64,000 nucleotides of DNA from contig NZ_JASHKR010000005.1 in assembly GCF_030056815.1 (NCBI RefSeq), positions 1 through 64,000 on the forward strand, in the 5' to 3' direction. The DNA comes from Rhodococcus sp. IEGM 1379. Lineage in GTDB: Bacteria > Actinomycetota > Actinomycetes > Mycobacteriales > Mycobacteriaceae. This document shows, piece after piece, positions 18,632 through 29,030 of the stretch. The notes beneath the pieces were generated by a model that was given only the letters and a program-made list of their open reading frames with translations, was not told the origin of the DNA and ran no database searches. Every line of letters begins with the position of its first letter. Within the stretch, counting starts at the first letter, position 1. A program made the translations under genes and the position numbers.

Positions 18632-20893
18632 ATGGCGACGCTTGCCGACGGGCTCGATCAGTTGCTGGGAAAGAAGACTGCGGACGCCCTGGCCGAGGCC
18701 TTCGAGATTCGCACGGTCGAGGACCTGCTGCGTCACTACCCGCACCGCTACGCGTCGGCGGGCAAGGGCCTTGCCGACAAGGAGCCGCCGGAAGGCGAGC
18801 ACCTCACGATCATCGCGCGTGTGGCGTCCGCGACGGTGGTGAACATGAAGAACCGGACCGGGCAGATGCTCAAGGTCTCGCTCACGACGGATACGCAGAC
18901 GGTGGACGTCACTTTTTTCAACCCGTACAAGGTGAAGCATGCCATCAAGCCTGGCGTGCGAGCGATGTTCTCGGGCACGGTCAAGTACTTCCGGAACAGT
19001 TGGAGTTTGACGCACCCCAGTTATCTGATTCTTCCGGAACCTCTTGTCGGGGAAGAAGATTCGGTGGTTCCACTGAAGTCGGTCAAGGGTGCCGGTGACC
19101 TTGCGGGCTTGGCCCGGGCAAGCTCCGGTCCGGGTGCAGAACTCGACTATTCGATCTTCGAACGCGATTTCATCCCACTGTATCCGGCAACCCGCGAGGT
19201 CGAAAGTTGGACGATCATGCGGTGTGTCCGGCAAATCCTCGATCAACTTGATCCGGTTCCGGAACCCCTGCCCTCCGACACTCTTTCCGAACACAAGTTC
19301 GTCGGGTTGGACGAGGCGCTGCACACGGTGCATCTACCCGATACCAAGGAAGACATCGAACGTGCGCGGGAGCGACTGCGATTCGATGAAGCACTGTCTT
19401 TGCAGTTGGTTCTCGCAATGCGTCGACACGATAATTCCGAGCGAGTGGCACCGGCGTGTACACCCGTCGCGGGCGGTATCGCCGAGCAATTCGAGGAGAT
19501 GCTTCCCTTCACTCTGACGGAGGGGCAGCAAGCGGTCGCGGCGGAAATCTCGGCAGACCTTGCCCGAACGCAACCGATGAGCAGACTCCTGCAAGGCGAG
19601 GTGGGCTCCGGAAAGACAATCGTCGCCCTGCGCGCAATGCTCCAGGCCGTCGACGCGGGGTATCAATGTGCGCTGCTCGCGCCGACGGAGGTGCTGGCCA
19701 ATCAGCACGCGCGGTCCCTGCGCGCAATGATGGGTCCGCTCGCTACCGGCGGCGAACTGGGCAGCGTCGAGCACTCCACCCGCATCGCCCTGCTCACCGG
19801 CTCACTTCCGGTCGCAGCCAAACGCGCCGCGCTACTCGACGCCGTGACGGGTGACGCGGGAATCGTGATCGGGACGCATGCGCTCATTCAGGACACCGTC
19901 GAGTTCTTCAACCTCGGCATGGTTGTTGTCGACGAGCAGCACAGGTTCGGCGTCGAGCAGCGTGATCAACTGCGCTCCCGGGCCCGTGAGGGTCTGAGTC
20001 CGCACCTTCTTGTCATGACGGCGACGCCGATCCCACGAACTATCGCGATGACGGTGCTCGGCGACCTCGAGGTGTCGACGCTGCGCGAACTTCCGCGGGG
20101 ACGGACACCGATCAAGAGCAGTGTGGTGCCGGCAAAACAGAAACCGCAGTGGGTGGATCGTGCCTGGGAGCGGATTCGTGAGGACGTCGCGGACGGACGT
20201 CAGGCGTACGTCGTGTGCTCGCGGATCGGTGACGGAGAACAAGCTGCCGGGGAGGATCAGTTCACCGAGGAGAAGCAACCCGAAACCAAGTCTGCTGTGG
20301 ACGTCTTCGAAGAGTTGTCGAGTGGACCGATGGCAGACTTGCGGGTCGGACTCCTCCATGGACGCTTACCGTCGGACGAGAAGGACGTCGTGATGAGCGC
20401 GTTCAACGTCGGCGACATCGACGTGCTGGTCTGCACTACCGTCGTCGAGGTCGGTGTGGACGTCCCCAACGCGACGGTCATGGTGATCGTCGACGCGGAG
20501 CGTTTCGGTGTCAGCCAGTTGCATCAGTTGCGTGGTCGAGTCGGGCGCGGAAAGCACCAGGGTTTGTGCATTCTGGTGACGGGAAGCAGCCCCGGCGGGC
20601 CGGCATACGCACGGCTTTCGGCCGTTGCCGCCACCAACGACGGATTCGAGTTAGCGCAACTCGACCTCGCGACGCGACGCGAAGGAGACATCCTCGGTGC
20701 GGCGCAGTCCGGCACAACGTCGAACCTGCGATTGCTGTCACTGATAGCGCACGGAGGCATCCTCGAATCGGCCCGGGAGTTCGCTTCCGGAATCATCGAG
20801 CGTGATCCCACACTCGATGCGCATCCCGCACTCGCGTCGATGGTGACGGCGGCCTTGGACTCCGATCGGATCGAGTACCTCGAAAAGTCGTGA
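18632..20893 (+). CDS. recG: ATP-dependent DNA helicase RecG
   Basis: RecG reverses stalled forks and processes recombination intermediates. The 753-residue protein has an N-terminal wedge/OB domain (HYPHRYASAGKGLADKE, then TVDVTFFNPY), Walker A in LLQGEVGSGKTIVALRAML, the RecG-type box VVVDEQHRFGVEQRDQLR, VMTATPIPRTIAMTVLGDL, and helicase motif VI in QLRGRVGRGKHQG. The ATG at 18632 is preceded by GGAGGAATTG, which decides the start against an upstream in-frame ATG. Confidence 0.97.
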   Translation: MATLADGLDQLLGKKTADALAEAFEIRTVEDLLRHYPHRYASAGKGLADKEPPEGEHLTIIARVASATVVNMKNRTGQMLKVSLTTDTQTVDVTFFNPYKVKHAIKPGVRAMFSGTVKYFRNSWSLTHPSYLILPEPLVGEEDSVVPLKSVKGAGDLAGLARASSGPGAELDYSIFERDFIPLYPATREVESWTIMRCVRQILDQLDPVPEPLPSDTLSEHKFVGLDEALHTVHLPDTKEDIERARERLRFDEALSLQLVLAMRRHDNSERVAPACTPVAGGIAEQFEEMLPFTLTEGQQAVAAEISADLARTQPMSRLLQGEVGSGKTIVALRAMLQAVDAGYQCALLAPTEVLANQHARSLRAMMGPLATGGELGSVEHSTRIALLTGSLPVAAKRAALLDAVTGDAGIVIGTHALIQDTVEFFNLGMVVVDEQHRFGVEQRDQLRSRAREGLSPHLLVMTATPIPRTIAMTVLGDLEVSTLRELPRGRTPIKSSVVPAKQKPQWVDRAWERIREDVADGRQAYVVCSRIGDGEQAAGEDQFTEEKQPETKSAVDVFEELSSGPMADLRVGLLHGRLPSDEKDVVMSAFNVGDIDVLVCTTVVEVGVDVPNATVMVIVDAERFGVSQLHQLRGRVGRGKHQGLCILVTGSSPGGPAYARLSAVAATNDGFELAQLDLATRREGDILGAAQSGTTSNLRLLSLIAHGGILESAREFASGIIERDPTLDAHPALASMVTAALDSDRIEYLEKS

Positions 20894-21013
20894 GAGGTAT
20901 GACGACAAGCTGAAAACGAATAGCAGCAGGACCACGGGGTTTGTTTCTCGATTCAGTCCGAAATATGAGATGCCGCCCGCCGGCACCAAGTGAAATCGGG
21001 GTAGTTTTCTCCA

Positions 21014-24000
21014 ATGTTCTCCAAAGTGCTCGTCGCGAACCGTGGCGAAATTGCGATCCGTGCCTTCCGTGCCGCCTACGAACTAGGCGCCGGAACTGTC
21101 GCGGTGTTTCCGTACGAGGATCGGAACTCGATCCACCGTCTCAAGGCAGATGAGAGCTATCAGATCGGGGAGAAGGGGCACCCGGTTCGGGCGTACCTGT
21201 CGGTCGAGGAAATCGTGGCCGCGGCACAAAATGCCGGTGCCGACGCTATCTACCCCGGCTACGGATTCCTGTCCGAGAACCCCGACCTGTCGGCAGCCTG
21301 TGCGGAGGCGGGCATCAAGTTCGTCGGCCCCTCCGCGGAGATTCTGGAACTGACCGGAAACAAGGCCCGCGCCATCGCTGCGGCGAAGGCGGCCGGCCTG
21401 CCGGTGCTCGCATCGTCCGAGCCCTCCTCCGATGTAGCCGAACTGCTGGCTGCAGCCGAGAACATGACGTTCCCGATCTTCGTGAAGGCTGTTGCCGGCG
21501 GCGGTGGCCGCGGTATGCGCCGCGTCGCCGAACGTTCCCAGCTCAAGGAATCCATCGAAGCCGCTGCACGCGAAGCCGAGTCGGCGTTCGGCGATTCGAC
21601 GATGTTCCTCGAACAGGCGGTCATCGATCCGCGGCACATCGAAGTGCAGATTCTGGCGGACGAGCACGGCAACGTCATTCACCTCTTCGAGCGGGACTGT
21701 TCCTTGCAGCGTCGCCACCAGAAGGTGATCGAAATTGCTCCGGCGCCCAACCTTTCCGAGGAACTGCGCGCCAAGATCTGCGCTGACGCCGTGGCGTTCG
21801 CGAAACAGATCGGTTACACGTGCGCGGGCACCGTGGAGTTCCTGCTCGACAAGCGTGGCAATCACGTCTTCATCGAGATGAATCCGCGAATTCAGGTGGA
21901 GCACACGGTCACCGAAGAGGTTACCGATGTTGATCTCGTTCAGTCGCAGCTCAAGATCGCATCCGGTTCCACTCTCGAAGAGTTGGGCCTGACGCAGGAC
22001 AAGATCAAGCTTCGGGGCGCTGCGCTTCAGTGCCGCATCACCACCGAGGATCCGGCCAACGGTTTCCGCCCGGACACCGGACGTATCACCGCATACCGCA
22101 CTCCGGGCGGCGCGGGCATCCGCCTGGACGGCGGTGCGACCTTGGGCGCCGAGGTCGGCGCCTACTTCGACTCGATGCTGGTCAAGCTCACTTGCCGTGG
22201 CCGTGACCTCGAGGCTGCCGTGGCACGTGCGCGGCGTGCGGTTACCGAGTTCCGTATCCGCGGCGTCTCCACCAACATCCCGTTCCTGCAGGCAGTTCTC
22301 GACGACGAGGACTTCCGTGCCGGCCGCGTCACCACCTCGTTCATCGAGGAACGCCCCCAGTTGCTGACACTGCGCAGTTCGGCCGACCGCGGTACCAAGA
22401 TCCTCACGTACTTGGCCGATGTCACGGTCAACAAGCCTCACGGTGAGCGCCCGTCGTCGGTGTACCCGCAGGACAAACTGCCGGTCATCGATCTCTCGAC
22501 GCCGCCGCCGGCCGGTAGCCGTCAGCGTCTGCTCGAACTCGGCCCCGAGGGTTTCGCGAAGGCGTTGCGCGCGCAAAAGGCCGTCGCCGTCACGGACACA
22601 ACTTTCCGTGATGCGCACCAGTCGTTGCTGGCCACGCGCGTCCGCACCAGCGGACTCCTCGGAGTTGCCGGTCACGTTGCGCGGTTGACACCGGAACTGC
22701 TGTCCATCGAAGCGTGGGGCGGCGCGACTTACGATGTGGGACTTCGCTTCCTGCACGAGGATCCGTGGTATCGCCTCGCCGCACTGCGCGAGGCAGTCCC
22801 CAACATCTGCCTCCAGATGCTCCTGCGTGGCCGAAACACGGTGGGCTACACGCCGTATCCCGAGAAGGTCACTCGAGCATTCGTGCAGGAGGCTACCGAT
22901 ACCGGAATCGACATCTTCCGAATCTTCGACGCGCTGAACAACGTCGACCAGATGCGACCGGCCATCGACGCGGTCCGCGAGACCGGAACTGCGGTTGCCG
23001 AGGTGGCGCTGAGCTACACCGGTGACCTGTCTGATCCGAACGAGACGCTGTACACGCTCGACTACTACCTCCGTCTCGCGGAGGAAATCGTCGACGCCGG
23101 TGCTCATGTTCTGGCCATCAAGGACATGGCAGGACTCCTGCGTGCGCCGGCGGCCACCAAGCTCGTGACTGCCCTGCGCAGCAACTTCGATCTTCCGGTG
23201 CACGTGCATACCCACGACACCCCCGGCGGGCAGTTGGCGACCTACTTCGCGGCCTGGCAAGCGGGTGCCGACGCCGTCGACGGTGCTTCGGCCGCGATGG
23301 CTGGTACCACCAGCCAGCCGGCGCTCTCGGCCATCGTCGCTGCTGCGGCGCATTCGGAGTTCGATACCGGCCTGAACCTCGAGAACGTCTGTGACCTCGA
23401 GCCGTACTGGGAGGCGCTGCGAAAGGTGTACGCGCCGTTCGAGTCCGGGCTTCCGGCCCCGACCGGACGCGTCTACACGCACGAGATCCCCGGCGGTCAG
23501 CTGTCCAACCTTCGCACTCAGGCTGTCGCTCTCGGACTGGGTGACCGCTTCGAGGAAGTCGAAGCCAAGTACGCCGACGCGGACCGCATGCTCGGCCACC
23601 TGGTGAAGGTCACGCCGTCGTCGAAGGTTGTCGGTGACCTTGCGCTGCACCTGGTCGGTGCCGGTGTTCCGTCCGAGGAATTCGCTGCTGATCCGGCCAA
23701 GTTCGACATCCCCGATTCGGTGGTCGGCTTTCTGCGCGGAGAACTGGGCACACCTCCCGGCGGCTGGCCGGAACCGTTCCGCAGCAAGGCGCTCGAAGGC
23801 CGTGGACCGGCCAAGGCCGAAGCGGCGCTCTCGCCGCAGGACGAGGCTCTGCTCGAAGGTTCGTCGAAGGATCGTCAGGCAACGTTGAATCGTCTGCTGT
23901 TCCCCGGTCCCACCAAGGAATTCCTGGAACATCGCGACAAGTACGGTGACACCTCGCGGCTTTCGGCCAACCAGTTCTTCTACGGACTGCGACGCAGCGA

Positions 24001-24418
24001 AGAACACCGGGTTGAACTCGCACCGGGTGTGCAGTTGATCATCGGACTCGAAGCCATCTCCGAGCCTGACGAGCGCGGTTACCGCACCGTCATGTGCATC
24101 CTGAACGGGCAGTTGCGTCCGGTCTCGATTCGCGACCGCTCGATCGCCAGCGATGTTCCGGTGGCCGAGAAGGCCGACAAGAACAACCCCGGACACGTTG
24201 CCGCGCCGTTCGCGGGTGTTGTCACACTCGCCGTCGCCGTAGGCCAGAAGATCGAGGCCGGCGATACCGTCGCCACGATCGAGGCCATGAAGATGGAAGC
24301 GGCAATCACCTCGCCGCGCGCCGGCATCGTTTCCCGTATCGCGATCAGCGCTGTCCAGCAGGTTGAAGGCGGCGACCTCCTGGTCGTCGTGTCGACAGGG
24401 GAGAGCGCAGCAGAGTGA
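21014..24418 (+). CDS. pyc: Pyruvate carboxylase
   Basis: This biotin enzyme makes oxaloacetate from pyruvate, bicarbonate and ATP, the main anaplerotic step. The 1134-residue chain has all three modules: biotin carboxylase (residues 1-450, with KAVAGGGGRGMRRV and EMNPRIQVEHTVTEE); carboxyltransferase (about 525-1000, starting at DTTFRDAHQSLLATRVRT); and a biotinyl domain with EAMKMEA, Lys1093 being the biotin site. The rsmD start overlaps its stop as GTGA, so the genes are coupled. Gene order pyc-rsmD-coaD matches mycobacteria. Confidence 0.98.
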   Translation: MFSKVLVANRGEIAIRAFRAAYELGAGTVAVFPYEDRNSIHRLKADESYQIGEKGHPVRAYLSVEEIVAAAQNAGADAIYPGYGFLSENPDLSAACAEAGIKFVGPSAEILELTGNKARAIAAAKAAGLPVLASSEPSSDVAELLAAAENMTFPIFVKAVAGGGGRGMRRVAERSQLKESIEAAAREAESAFGDSTMFLEQAVIDPRHIEVQILADEHGNVIHLFERDCSLQRRHQKVIEIAPAPNLSEELRAKICADAVAFAKQIGYTCAGTVEFLLDKRGNHVFIEMNPRIQVEHTVTEEVTDVDLVQSQLKIASGSTLEELGLTQDKIKLRGAALQCRITTEDPANGFRPDTGRITAYRTPGGAGIRLDGGATLGAEVGAYFDSMLVKLTCRGRDLEAAVARARRAVTEFRIRGVSTNIPFLQAVLDDEDFRAGRVTTSFIEERPQLLTLRSSADRGTKILTYLADVTVNKPHGERPSSVYPQDKLPVIDLSTPPPAGSRQRLLELGPEGFAKALRAQKAVAVTDTTFRDAHQSLLATRVRTSGLLGVAGHVARLTPELLSIEAWGGATYDVGLRFLHEDPWYRLAALREAVPNICLQMLLRGRNTVGYTPYPEKVTRAFVQEATDTGIDIFRIFDALNNVDQMRPAIDAVRETGTAVAEVALSYTGDLSDPNETLYTLDYYLRLAEEIVDAGAHVLAIKDMAGLLRAPAATKLVTALRSNFDLPVHVHTHDTPGGQLATYFAAWQAGADAVDGASAAMAGTTSQPALSAIVAAAAHSEFDTGLNLENVCDLEPYWEALRKVYAPFESGLPAPTGRVYTHEIPGGQLSNLRTQAVALGLGDRFEEVEAKYADADRMLGHLVKVTPSSKVVGDLALHLVGAGVPSEEFAADPAKFDIPDSVVGFLRGELGTPPGGWPEPFRSKALEGRGPAKAEAALSPQDEALLEGSSKDRQATLNRLLFPGPTKEFLEHRDKYGDTSRLSANQFFYGLRRSEEHRVELAPGVQLIIGLEAISEPDERGYRTVMCILNGQLRPVSIRDRSIASDVPVAEKADKNNPGHVAAPFAGVVTLAVAVGQKIEAGDTVATIEAMKMEAAITSPRAGIVSRIAISAVQQVEGGDLLVVVSTGESAAE

Positions 24419-24981
24419 CACGCATTATCGCCGGACTCGCAGGCGGCCGACGTCTGCGAGTCCCGCCGGTCGGCACCCGGCCCACTTCGGACCGGGTTCG
24501 TGAGGCTTTGTTCAGTGCACTCGAGGCGCGGATCGACCTCGACGGTTGCGCCGTTCTCGATCTGTTTGCCGGTTCGGGAGCCCTTGGCCTCGAAGCGCTT
24601 TCGCGGGGCGCCGAGCATGTGATGCTCGTCGAATCCGACGCGAAAGCTGCCGCTGTGATCAAGGACAACATGGCAACGGTCTCATTGACCGGAGCGGTTC
24701 TGCGGGCCGCTCCGGTCTCGGCCGTCGTGTCGGGGCCGAGCGCGCGGGAATACGACATCGTGATCGCCGACCCGCCGTACGCGATTACCGACGAGGACGT
24801 GATCTCGATGCTCGAAAATCTTCGCAGTAACAAGTGGGTAGGGGAGGGGACGATCGTGGTGCTCGAACGCTCGTCCCGCTCACCCGAGACTGCGTGGCCG
24901 GAGGGCTTCGAGGCGGTCAAGGCCAAGAAGTACGGCGAAGCCCGGATCGAACTTGCAACCTGCTACGGTCTGGACTCATGA
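24415..24981 (+). CDS. rsmD: 16S rRNA (guanine966-N2)-methyltransferase
   Basis: The 188-residue SAM-dependent methyltransferase has the RsmD start [15 protein letters not shown] and [18 protein letters not shown], the SAM-binding [19 protein letters not shown], and the catalytic [12 protein letters not shown] (DPPY motif). The GTG start overlaps the pyc stop by 4 bp, and its stop overlaps coaD by 4 bp (ATGA), so it is translated as part of a coupled trio. Confidence 0.95.
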   Translation: MTRIIAGLAGGRRLRVPPVGTRPTSDRVREALFSALEARIDLDGCAVLDLFAGSGALGLEALSRGAEHVMLVESDAKAAAVIKDNMATVSLTGAVLRAAPVSAVVSGPSAREYDIVIADPPYAITDEDVISMLENLRSNKWVGEGTIVVLERSSRSPETAWPEGFEAVKAKKYGEARIELATCYGLDS

Positions 24982-25472
24982 CTGGCGCCGTTTGCCCCGG
25001 ATCCTTCGACCCCGTGACCAATGGTCACCTGGATGTAATCGGAAGAGTTGCTGCGCAATTCGACGAGGTTGTCGTCACGGTGATGATCAACAAGAGCAAG
25101 CGTGGGATGTTCACCGTCGACGAGCGAATCGAGATGCTCGAAGACGCGACGAGCCATCTGCCCAATGTGCGCGTGAGTTCGTGGCACGGGCTCCTGGTCG
25201 ACTACGCGAAGCAGGAAGGCCTCACCGCGATCGTCAAGGGCCTTCGCGGTGCCAATGACTTCGATTACGAACTGCAGATGGCTCAGATGAACCAGAAGCT
25301 CAGTGGCGTCGATACGCTCTTCGTTGCGACCAACCCCACGTACAGCTACCTCTCCAGCTCGCTGGTCAAGGAAGTCGCGACTTTCGGTGGCGATGTAGCC
25401 GACATGCTGCCCGAGAACGTACACACCCGGTTGCTCGCCCGCATCGCGGAACGTGCCGCCGAAAACAGCTGA
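24978..25472 (+). CDS. coaD: Phosphopantetheine adenylyltransferase
   Basis: CoaD transfers AMP to 4'-phosphopantetheine in coenzyme A synthesis. The 164-residue protein begins with the nucleotidyltransferase motif [17 protein letters not shown] and has [20 protein letters not shown] and the C-terminal [18 protein letters not shown]. The ATG at 24978 overlaps the rsmD stop. In M. tuberculosis the large PDIM/phenolic glycolipid locus lies beyond this gene; here sepIVA follows after 131 bp. Confidence 0.98.
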   Translation: MTGAVCPGSFDPVTNGHLDVIGRVAAQFDEVVVTVMINKSKRGMFTVDERIEMLEDATSHLPNVRVSSWHGLLVDYAKQEGLTAIVKGLRGANDFDYELQMAQMNQKLSGVDTLFVATNPTYSYLSSSLVKEVATFGGDVADMLPENVHTRLLARIAERAAENS

Positions 25473-25603
25473 TCCCCGACACACCGCACCCGCACACACC
25501 TGGTGAGCCCATCTTCCGGCAAACTTGACGAGGAACGGGCACAGGTTCATGTGAACCCGTGACGATGTGGGCCGACATTGGCCGGTAAAGATTGGGGTTG
25601 CTT

Positions 25604-26365
25604 GTGTACCGGGTATTCGAGGCGCTGGACGAACTGGTCGCGATTGTCGAAGAGGCACGCGGCGTCCCCATGACTGCCGGGTGCGTCGTCCCCCGTGGCG
25701 ACGTGCTCGAGCTGCTCGACGATGTTCGTGACGCTATTCCGAGTGAACTCGACGACGCTCAAGACGTCCTCGATCACCGTGACAAGCTGGTTTCGGACGC
25801 ACGCTCCACTGCCGACAAGACGGTCAGTAGCGCCAACGCCGAAGCAACCTCGACGGTCGAAAATGCACGCGATGACGCCGATCGGATCCTTTCCGACGCG
25901 AAGGCCCAAGCCGATCGGATGGTTTCCGAGGCGCGCGCGCACGCCGATCAGCTGGTCGCCGATGCCGAGGAAGAAGCAGAACGTACCGTCACCGACGGTC
26001 GACGTGAGTACGACGCCGTCACCGGGCGGGCACGCACTGAGTCCGAGCGCATGATCGACGCCGGCAAGGCGTCGTACGACCGTTCTGTCGCCGAGGGAAG
26101 CGCCGAGCAGGCGCGACTGGTGTCGCAGACCGAGGTCGTCCAGAACGCGCACACCGAATCGGCTCGGGTGATCGATGCCGCGCATGCGGAATCCGATCGA
26201 ATGCGCTCCGAGTGCGATCGGTACGTCGATACCAAGCTTGCGGAATTCGAGGAGTTCCTGAGCGGGACGGTGAGGTCCGTCGGCCGGGGTCGTCAGCAAT
26301 TGCGGACCGGTTCAGGTGTGCCGGACTACCTCGACGAGGAGCGGCGTCCCGAGCGTCGACGCTGA
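25604..26365 (+). CDS. sepIVA: SepIVA-like coiled-coil cell-division protein
   Basis: The 253-residue protein starts VYRVFEALDELVAIVEEARG (DivIVA-like N-terminus), then MTAGCVVPRGDVLELLDDVR. A long coiled coil follows (residues about 50-215), rich in Ala, Asp, Glu and Arg with a heptad pattern. It matches Rv2927c/MSMEG_2416, the septum factor SepIVA of mycobacteria, needed for division and polar growth. The GTG at 25604 is chosen because it matches that N-terminus; a TTG four codons upstream is possible. A strong terminator follows. Confidence 0.88.
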   Translation: MYRVFEALDELVAIVEEARGVPMTAGCVVPRGDVLELLDDVRDAIPSELDDAQDVLDHRDKLVSDARSTADKTVSSANAEATSTVENARDDADRILSDAKAQADRMVSEARAHADQLVADAEEEAERTVTDGRREYDAVTGRARTESERMIDAGKASYDRSVAEGSAEQARLVSQTEVVQNAHTESARVIDAAHAESDRMRSECDRYVDTKLAEFEEFLSGTVRSVGRGRQQLRTGSGVPDYLDEERRPERRR

Positions 26366-26374
26366 ATATTTTGT

Positions 26375-26416
26375 GAAGTAGAGGGGCTCATCCGCAAGGG
26401 TGAGCCCCTCTACTTC
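26375..26416 (+). terminator. Intrinsic terminator of sepIVA
   Basis: GAAGTAGAGGGGCTCA (26375-26390) pairs exactly with TGAGCCCCTCTACTTC (26401-26416) around a 10-base loop, 10 bp after the sepIVA stop. There is no long T-run after it. Confidence 0.8.
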
Positions 26417-26498
26417 TATCCGGATTCGGTCTGGCCTGCATTCTCGGGTATTGTTGAATGGTTGCCCATCCCAGTTTCAACAGTTAGGTGAGTTCTCT

Positions 26499-27110
26499 TT
26501 GTCGAAGTATCGCCGCAATTCATCGCATCAGTCTTCTGATGTGGGATTTTTGCTGGACACGGTCAAGCTTGGTCGGCGTCCAGGGTCGATGCGCACCGTC
26601 GAGAGAACTTTTCCTTCCCCGAGCCGCGTCGGTCTTGATCTGATCGCGATCGAAGTAGGTTCGGACATAGATCTCGACCTCCGCATGGAAGCGGTATCCG
26701 AGGGCGTTCTCGTCACCGGTACCGTGCACGCACCCACTGCGGGTGAGTGCTCGCGTTGTCTGGAGCCGTTCACGAGTGTTGTGGACGTCTACCTCACGGA
26801 GTTGTTCGCTTACCCGGACAGCACCACCGAGGAGACAACGGAGGAGGGTGAGGTTTACCGGGTCGAAGACGAAGAAATCGACCTGGAACCGGTCATCGTC
26901 GATGCAGTAGGACTGGCGCTTCCGCTCCAGCCTTTGTGCAGTGACGATTGCTTGGGATTGTGCTCAGAATGTGGCATTCGCCTGGCGATTGCGGAATCTG
27001 GGCATGGGCATGACATACTTGACCCTCGCTGGGCTGGTCTCGCGGCCAAATTTGGCGTGGAATCAAACACCAGTGAAAATCTTGTGATCACCGAAGCCGA
27101 GGAGAAGTAG
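26499..27110 (+). CDS. DUF177/YceD family protein
   Basis: The 203-residue protein of the YceD family is encoded just before rpmF, as in most bacteria, and is linked to 23S rRNA accumulation and large-subunit assembly. It has the metal-ribbon-like cysteines GECSRCLEPF and CSDDCLGLCSECGI, plus an acidic stretch (TTEETTEEGEVYRVEDEE). The start is probably the TTG at 26499 (LSKYRR), with AGGTGAG upstream at good spacing. The longer frame upstream runs through the sepIVA terminator and is rejected. Confidence 0.9.
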   Translation: MSKYRRNSSHQSSDVGFLLDTVKLGRRPGSMRTVERTFPSPSRVGLDLIAIEVGSDIDLDLRMEAVSEGVLVTGTVHAPTAGECSRCLEPFTSVVDVYLTELFAYPDSTTEETTEEGEVYRVEDEEIDLEPVIVDAVGLALPLQPLCSDDCLGLCSECGIRLAIAESGHGHDILDPRWAGLAAKFGVESNTSENLVITEAEEK

Positions 27111-27112
27111 AA

Positions 27113-27295
27113 GTGGCTGTCCCCAAGCGCAAAATGTCGCGATCCAACACGCGGTCGCGTCGTAGCCAGTGGAAGACCACTGTGCCCACCCTCGTTACCT
27201 GCCCCAACCGTGGCTGTGGCGAGAAGACCATGCCCCACATCGTGTGCCCGTCCTGCGGTACATACAAGGGCCGCCAGGTAACCGCTGCTGCGTAA
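27113..27295 (+). CDS. rpmF: 50S ribosomal protein L32
   Basis: The 60-residue protein [20 protein letters not shown] has two zinc-ribbon cysteine pairs ([10 protein letters not shown] and [10 protein letters not shown]; the first pair is spaced CPNRGC). The GTG at 27113 follows GAGGAGAAGTAGAA. It is 2 bp after the DUF177 stop and 19 bp before rnc, so it is one operon. Confidence 0.98.
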   Translation: MAVPKRKMSRSNTRSRRSQWKTTVPTLVTCPNRGCGEKTMPHIVCPSCGTYKGRQVTAAA

Positions 27296-27314
27296 TTCTC
27301 CCCGGAGAATAACT

Positions 27315-28088
27315 ATGACAAGCGACAATACAGTTTCAGCCGTTGGCGGCGAGGGCAATCATGACAAGCTCCTCGCCGCTATCGGCGTCGAAATAGAGCC
27401 CGGTCTTCTGACCCTGGCTCTTACTCACCGCTCGTACGCGTACGAGAACGGTGGATTACCTACGAACGAACGTCTCGAGTTTCTCGGGGATTCAGTTCTG
27501 GGTCTCACCGTCACGGAAAATCTTTACCTGACCCATCCGGATAAATCCGAGGGCGATCTCGCGAAGATTCGTGCGAGCGTGGTCAACATGCACGCACTCG
27601 CCGAGGTTGCCCGGACTCTGGGTGAGGGTGGGCTCGGAGCGCATCTGCTGCTGGGCAAGGGCGAAGAAATGACGGGTGGCCGTGACAAGCCATCCATCCT
27701 CGCCGACGGCATGGAATCCATTCTGGGGGCCATTCACCTGCAGCACGGAATCGAAACCGCGCGACGCGTGGTTCTCGATTTGTTCGACGATCTTCTGACT
27801 CGTGCTCCGCTTCTGGGTGCCGGTCTGGATTGGAAGACGAGCCTTCAGGAACTGACCGCTGAGCACGGCGCCGGTGTTCCCGTTTACGAGATCACCGCTA
27901 CCGGACCCGATCACGACAAAGAGTTCACGGCCACGGTCCTCATCAGTGGCAAGCCTTTGGGTATGGGTGTCGGTCGTTCCAAGAAGGAAGCTGAGCAGAA
28001 GGCAGCCAGCACTGCGTGGAAGGCTATGTCGGAGAAAGCATCCGAAGAGGCTCCCAACGCGATTGTTGTCACCGATCTTGCCGGCTGA
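27315..28088 (+). CDS. rnc: Ribonuclease III
   Basis: The double-strand RNA endonuclease for rRNA processing. The 257-residue protein has the catalytic signature [14 protein letters not shown], the second acidic motif [14 protein letters not shown], and a C-terminal dsRNA-binding domain ([14 protein letters not shown], then [18 protein letters not shown]). It lies between rpmF and fpg, the order found in mycobacteria. Confidence 0.98.
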   Translation: MTSDNTVSAVGGEGNHDKLLAAIGVEIEPGLLTLALTHRSYAYENGGLPTNERLEFLGDSVLGLTVTENLYLTHPDKSEGDLAKIRASVVNMHALAEVARTLGEGGLGAHLLLGKGEEMTGGRDKPSILADGMESILGAIHLQHGIETARRVVLDLFDDLLTRAPLLGAGLDWKTSLQELTAEHGAGVPVYEITATGPDHDKEFTATVLISGKPLGMGVGRSKKEAEQKAASTAWKAMSEKASEEAPNAIVVTDLAG

Positions 28089-28096
28089 GTTCTGCT

Positions 28097-28972
28097 GTGC
28101 CTGAACTTCCCGAAGTCGAAGTCGTTCGCCGCGGCCTACAGTCTCATGCTGTGGGTGCGGCGATCGAGGCCGTCGAAGTTCTCCATCCCCGCGCTGTCCG
28201 GCGGCACGTTCTCGGATCCGAGGATCTGATCGGTCAGTTGACCGGGCAGACCATCGCTTCTGCCGAGCGCCGCGGAAAGTACCTGTGGCTGGTTCTGGAA
28301 CCCGCCGGTGTCGGCGTGGTGGTTCATCTCGGAATGAGCGGCCAGATGTTGGTCCAGCCTCCGAGTGTGGACTGGGAAAAGCACCTCCGTATCCGTCTGG
28401 CACTGGATTCCGGGGCCGATCTCAGATTTGTCGATCAGCGCACTTTCGGTGGCTGGTCGATTTCGCCGTTGGTGGAGGTCGACGGGACACTGCTGCCGGA
28501 ATCGGTGGCGCACATCGCCCGAGATCCGATGGACGAGGCTTTCGACCTCGAATCCGTTGTCAGCGTTTTGCGCGGTAAACACACCGAAATCAAAAGGGCA
28601 TTACTGGATCAGACCGTGATTTCCGGTATCGGCAATATTTATGCCGACGAATCCTTGTGGCGGGCACAGGTTCACGGCAACAGAATTGCCGAGACCCTGG
28701 CCAAGCCGAAATTACGTGAATTATTGACCGCGGCCCACAGCGTGATGGGTGAAGCGCTCGAGCAGGGCGGCACGTCCTTCGACGCCTTGTATGTCAACGT
28801 CAATGGCGAATCCGGCTACTTCGACAGGTCACTGTCGGCCTACGGCCAGGAGAATCTTCCTTGCCCGCGTTGTGGCGCCCCGATCAAGCGTGAGAAGTTC
28901 ATGAACCGATCGTCGTTCAGTTGCCCGCGTTGTCAGCCGGCGCCTCGTATGAAGCGAAGCGCCAAGATATAA
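28097..28972 (+). CDS. mutM: Formamidopyrimidine-DNA glycosylase
   Basis: The bifunctional glycosylase/AP-lyase removes 8-oxoguanine. The 291-residue protein begins [13 protein letters not shown] after the initiator; Pro and Glu there are the catalytic residues. It has [10 protein letters not shown], the H2TH region [15 protein letters not shown], and a C-terminal Cys4 zinc finger ([13 protein letters not shown], then SFSCPRCQP). The GTG at 28097 is 8 bp after the rnc stop. Together with MutT1 at 5 kb this gives two parts of the oxidised-guanine defence in one window. Confidence 0.97.
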   Translation: MPELPEVEVVRRGLQSHAVGAAIEAVEVLHPRAVRRHVLGSEDLIGQLTGQTIASAERRGKYLWLVLEPAGVGVVVHLGMSGQMLVQPPSVDWEKHLRIRLALDSGADLRFVDQRTFGGWSISPLVEVDGTLLPESVAHIARDPMDEAFDLESVVSVLRGKHTEIKRALLDQTVISGIGNIYADESLWRAQVHGNRIAETLAKPKLRELLTAAHSVMGEALEQGGTSFDALYVNVNGESGYFDRSLSAYGQENLPCPRCGAPIKREKFMNRSSFSCPRCQPAPRMKRSAKI

Positions 28973-29030
28973 GCAGTGTGAAGCGTTAGGTCCGCGCACT
29001 TCCTTTTTGTCGGAGTGGCAAGATTGCGGC

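Noticed and set aside
21083-24421. 1112-codon open frame antisense to pyruvate carboxylase
   Set aside because: It mirrors the pyc codons exactly and arises from high GC at third positions. It has no ribosome site, no recognisable motifs and a composition typical of a shadow frame.
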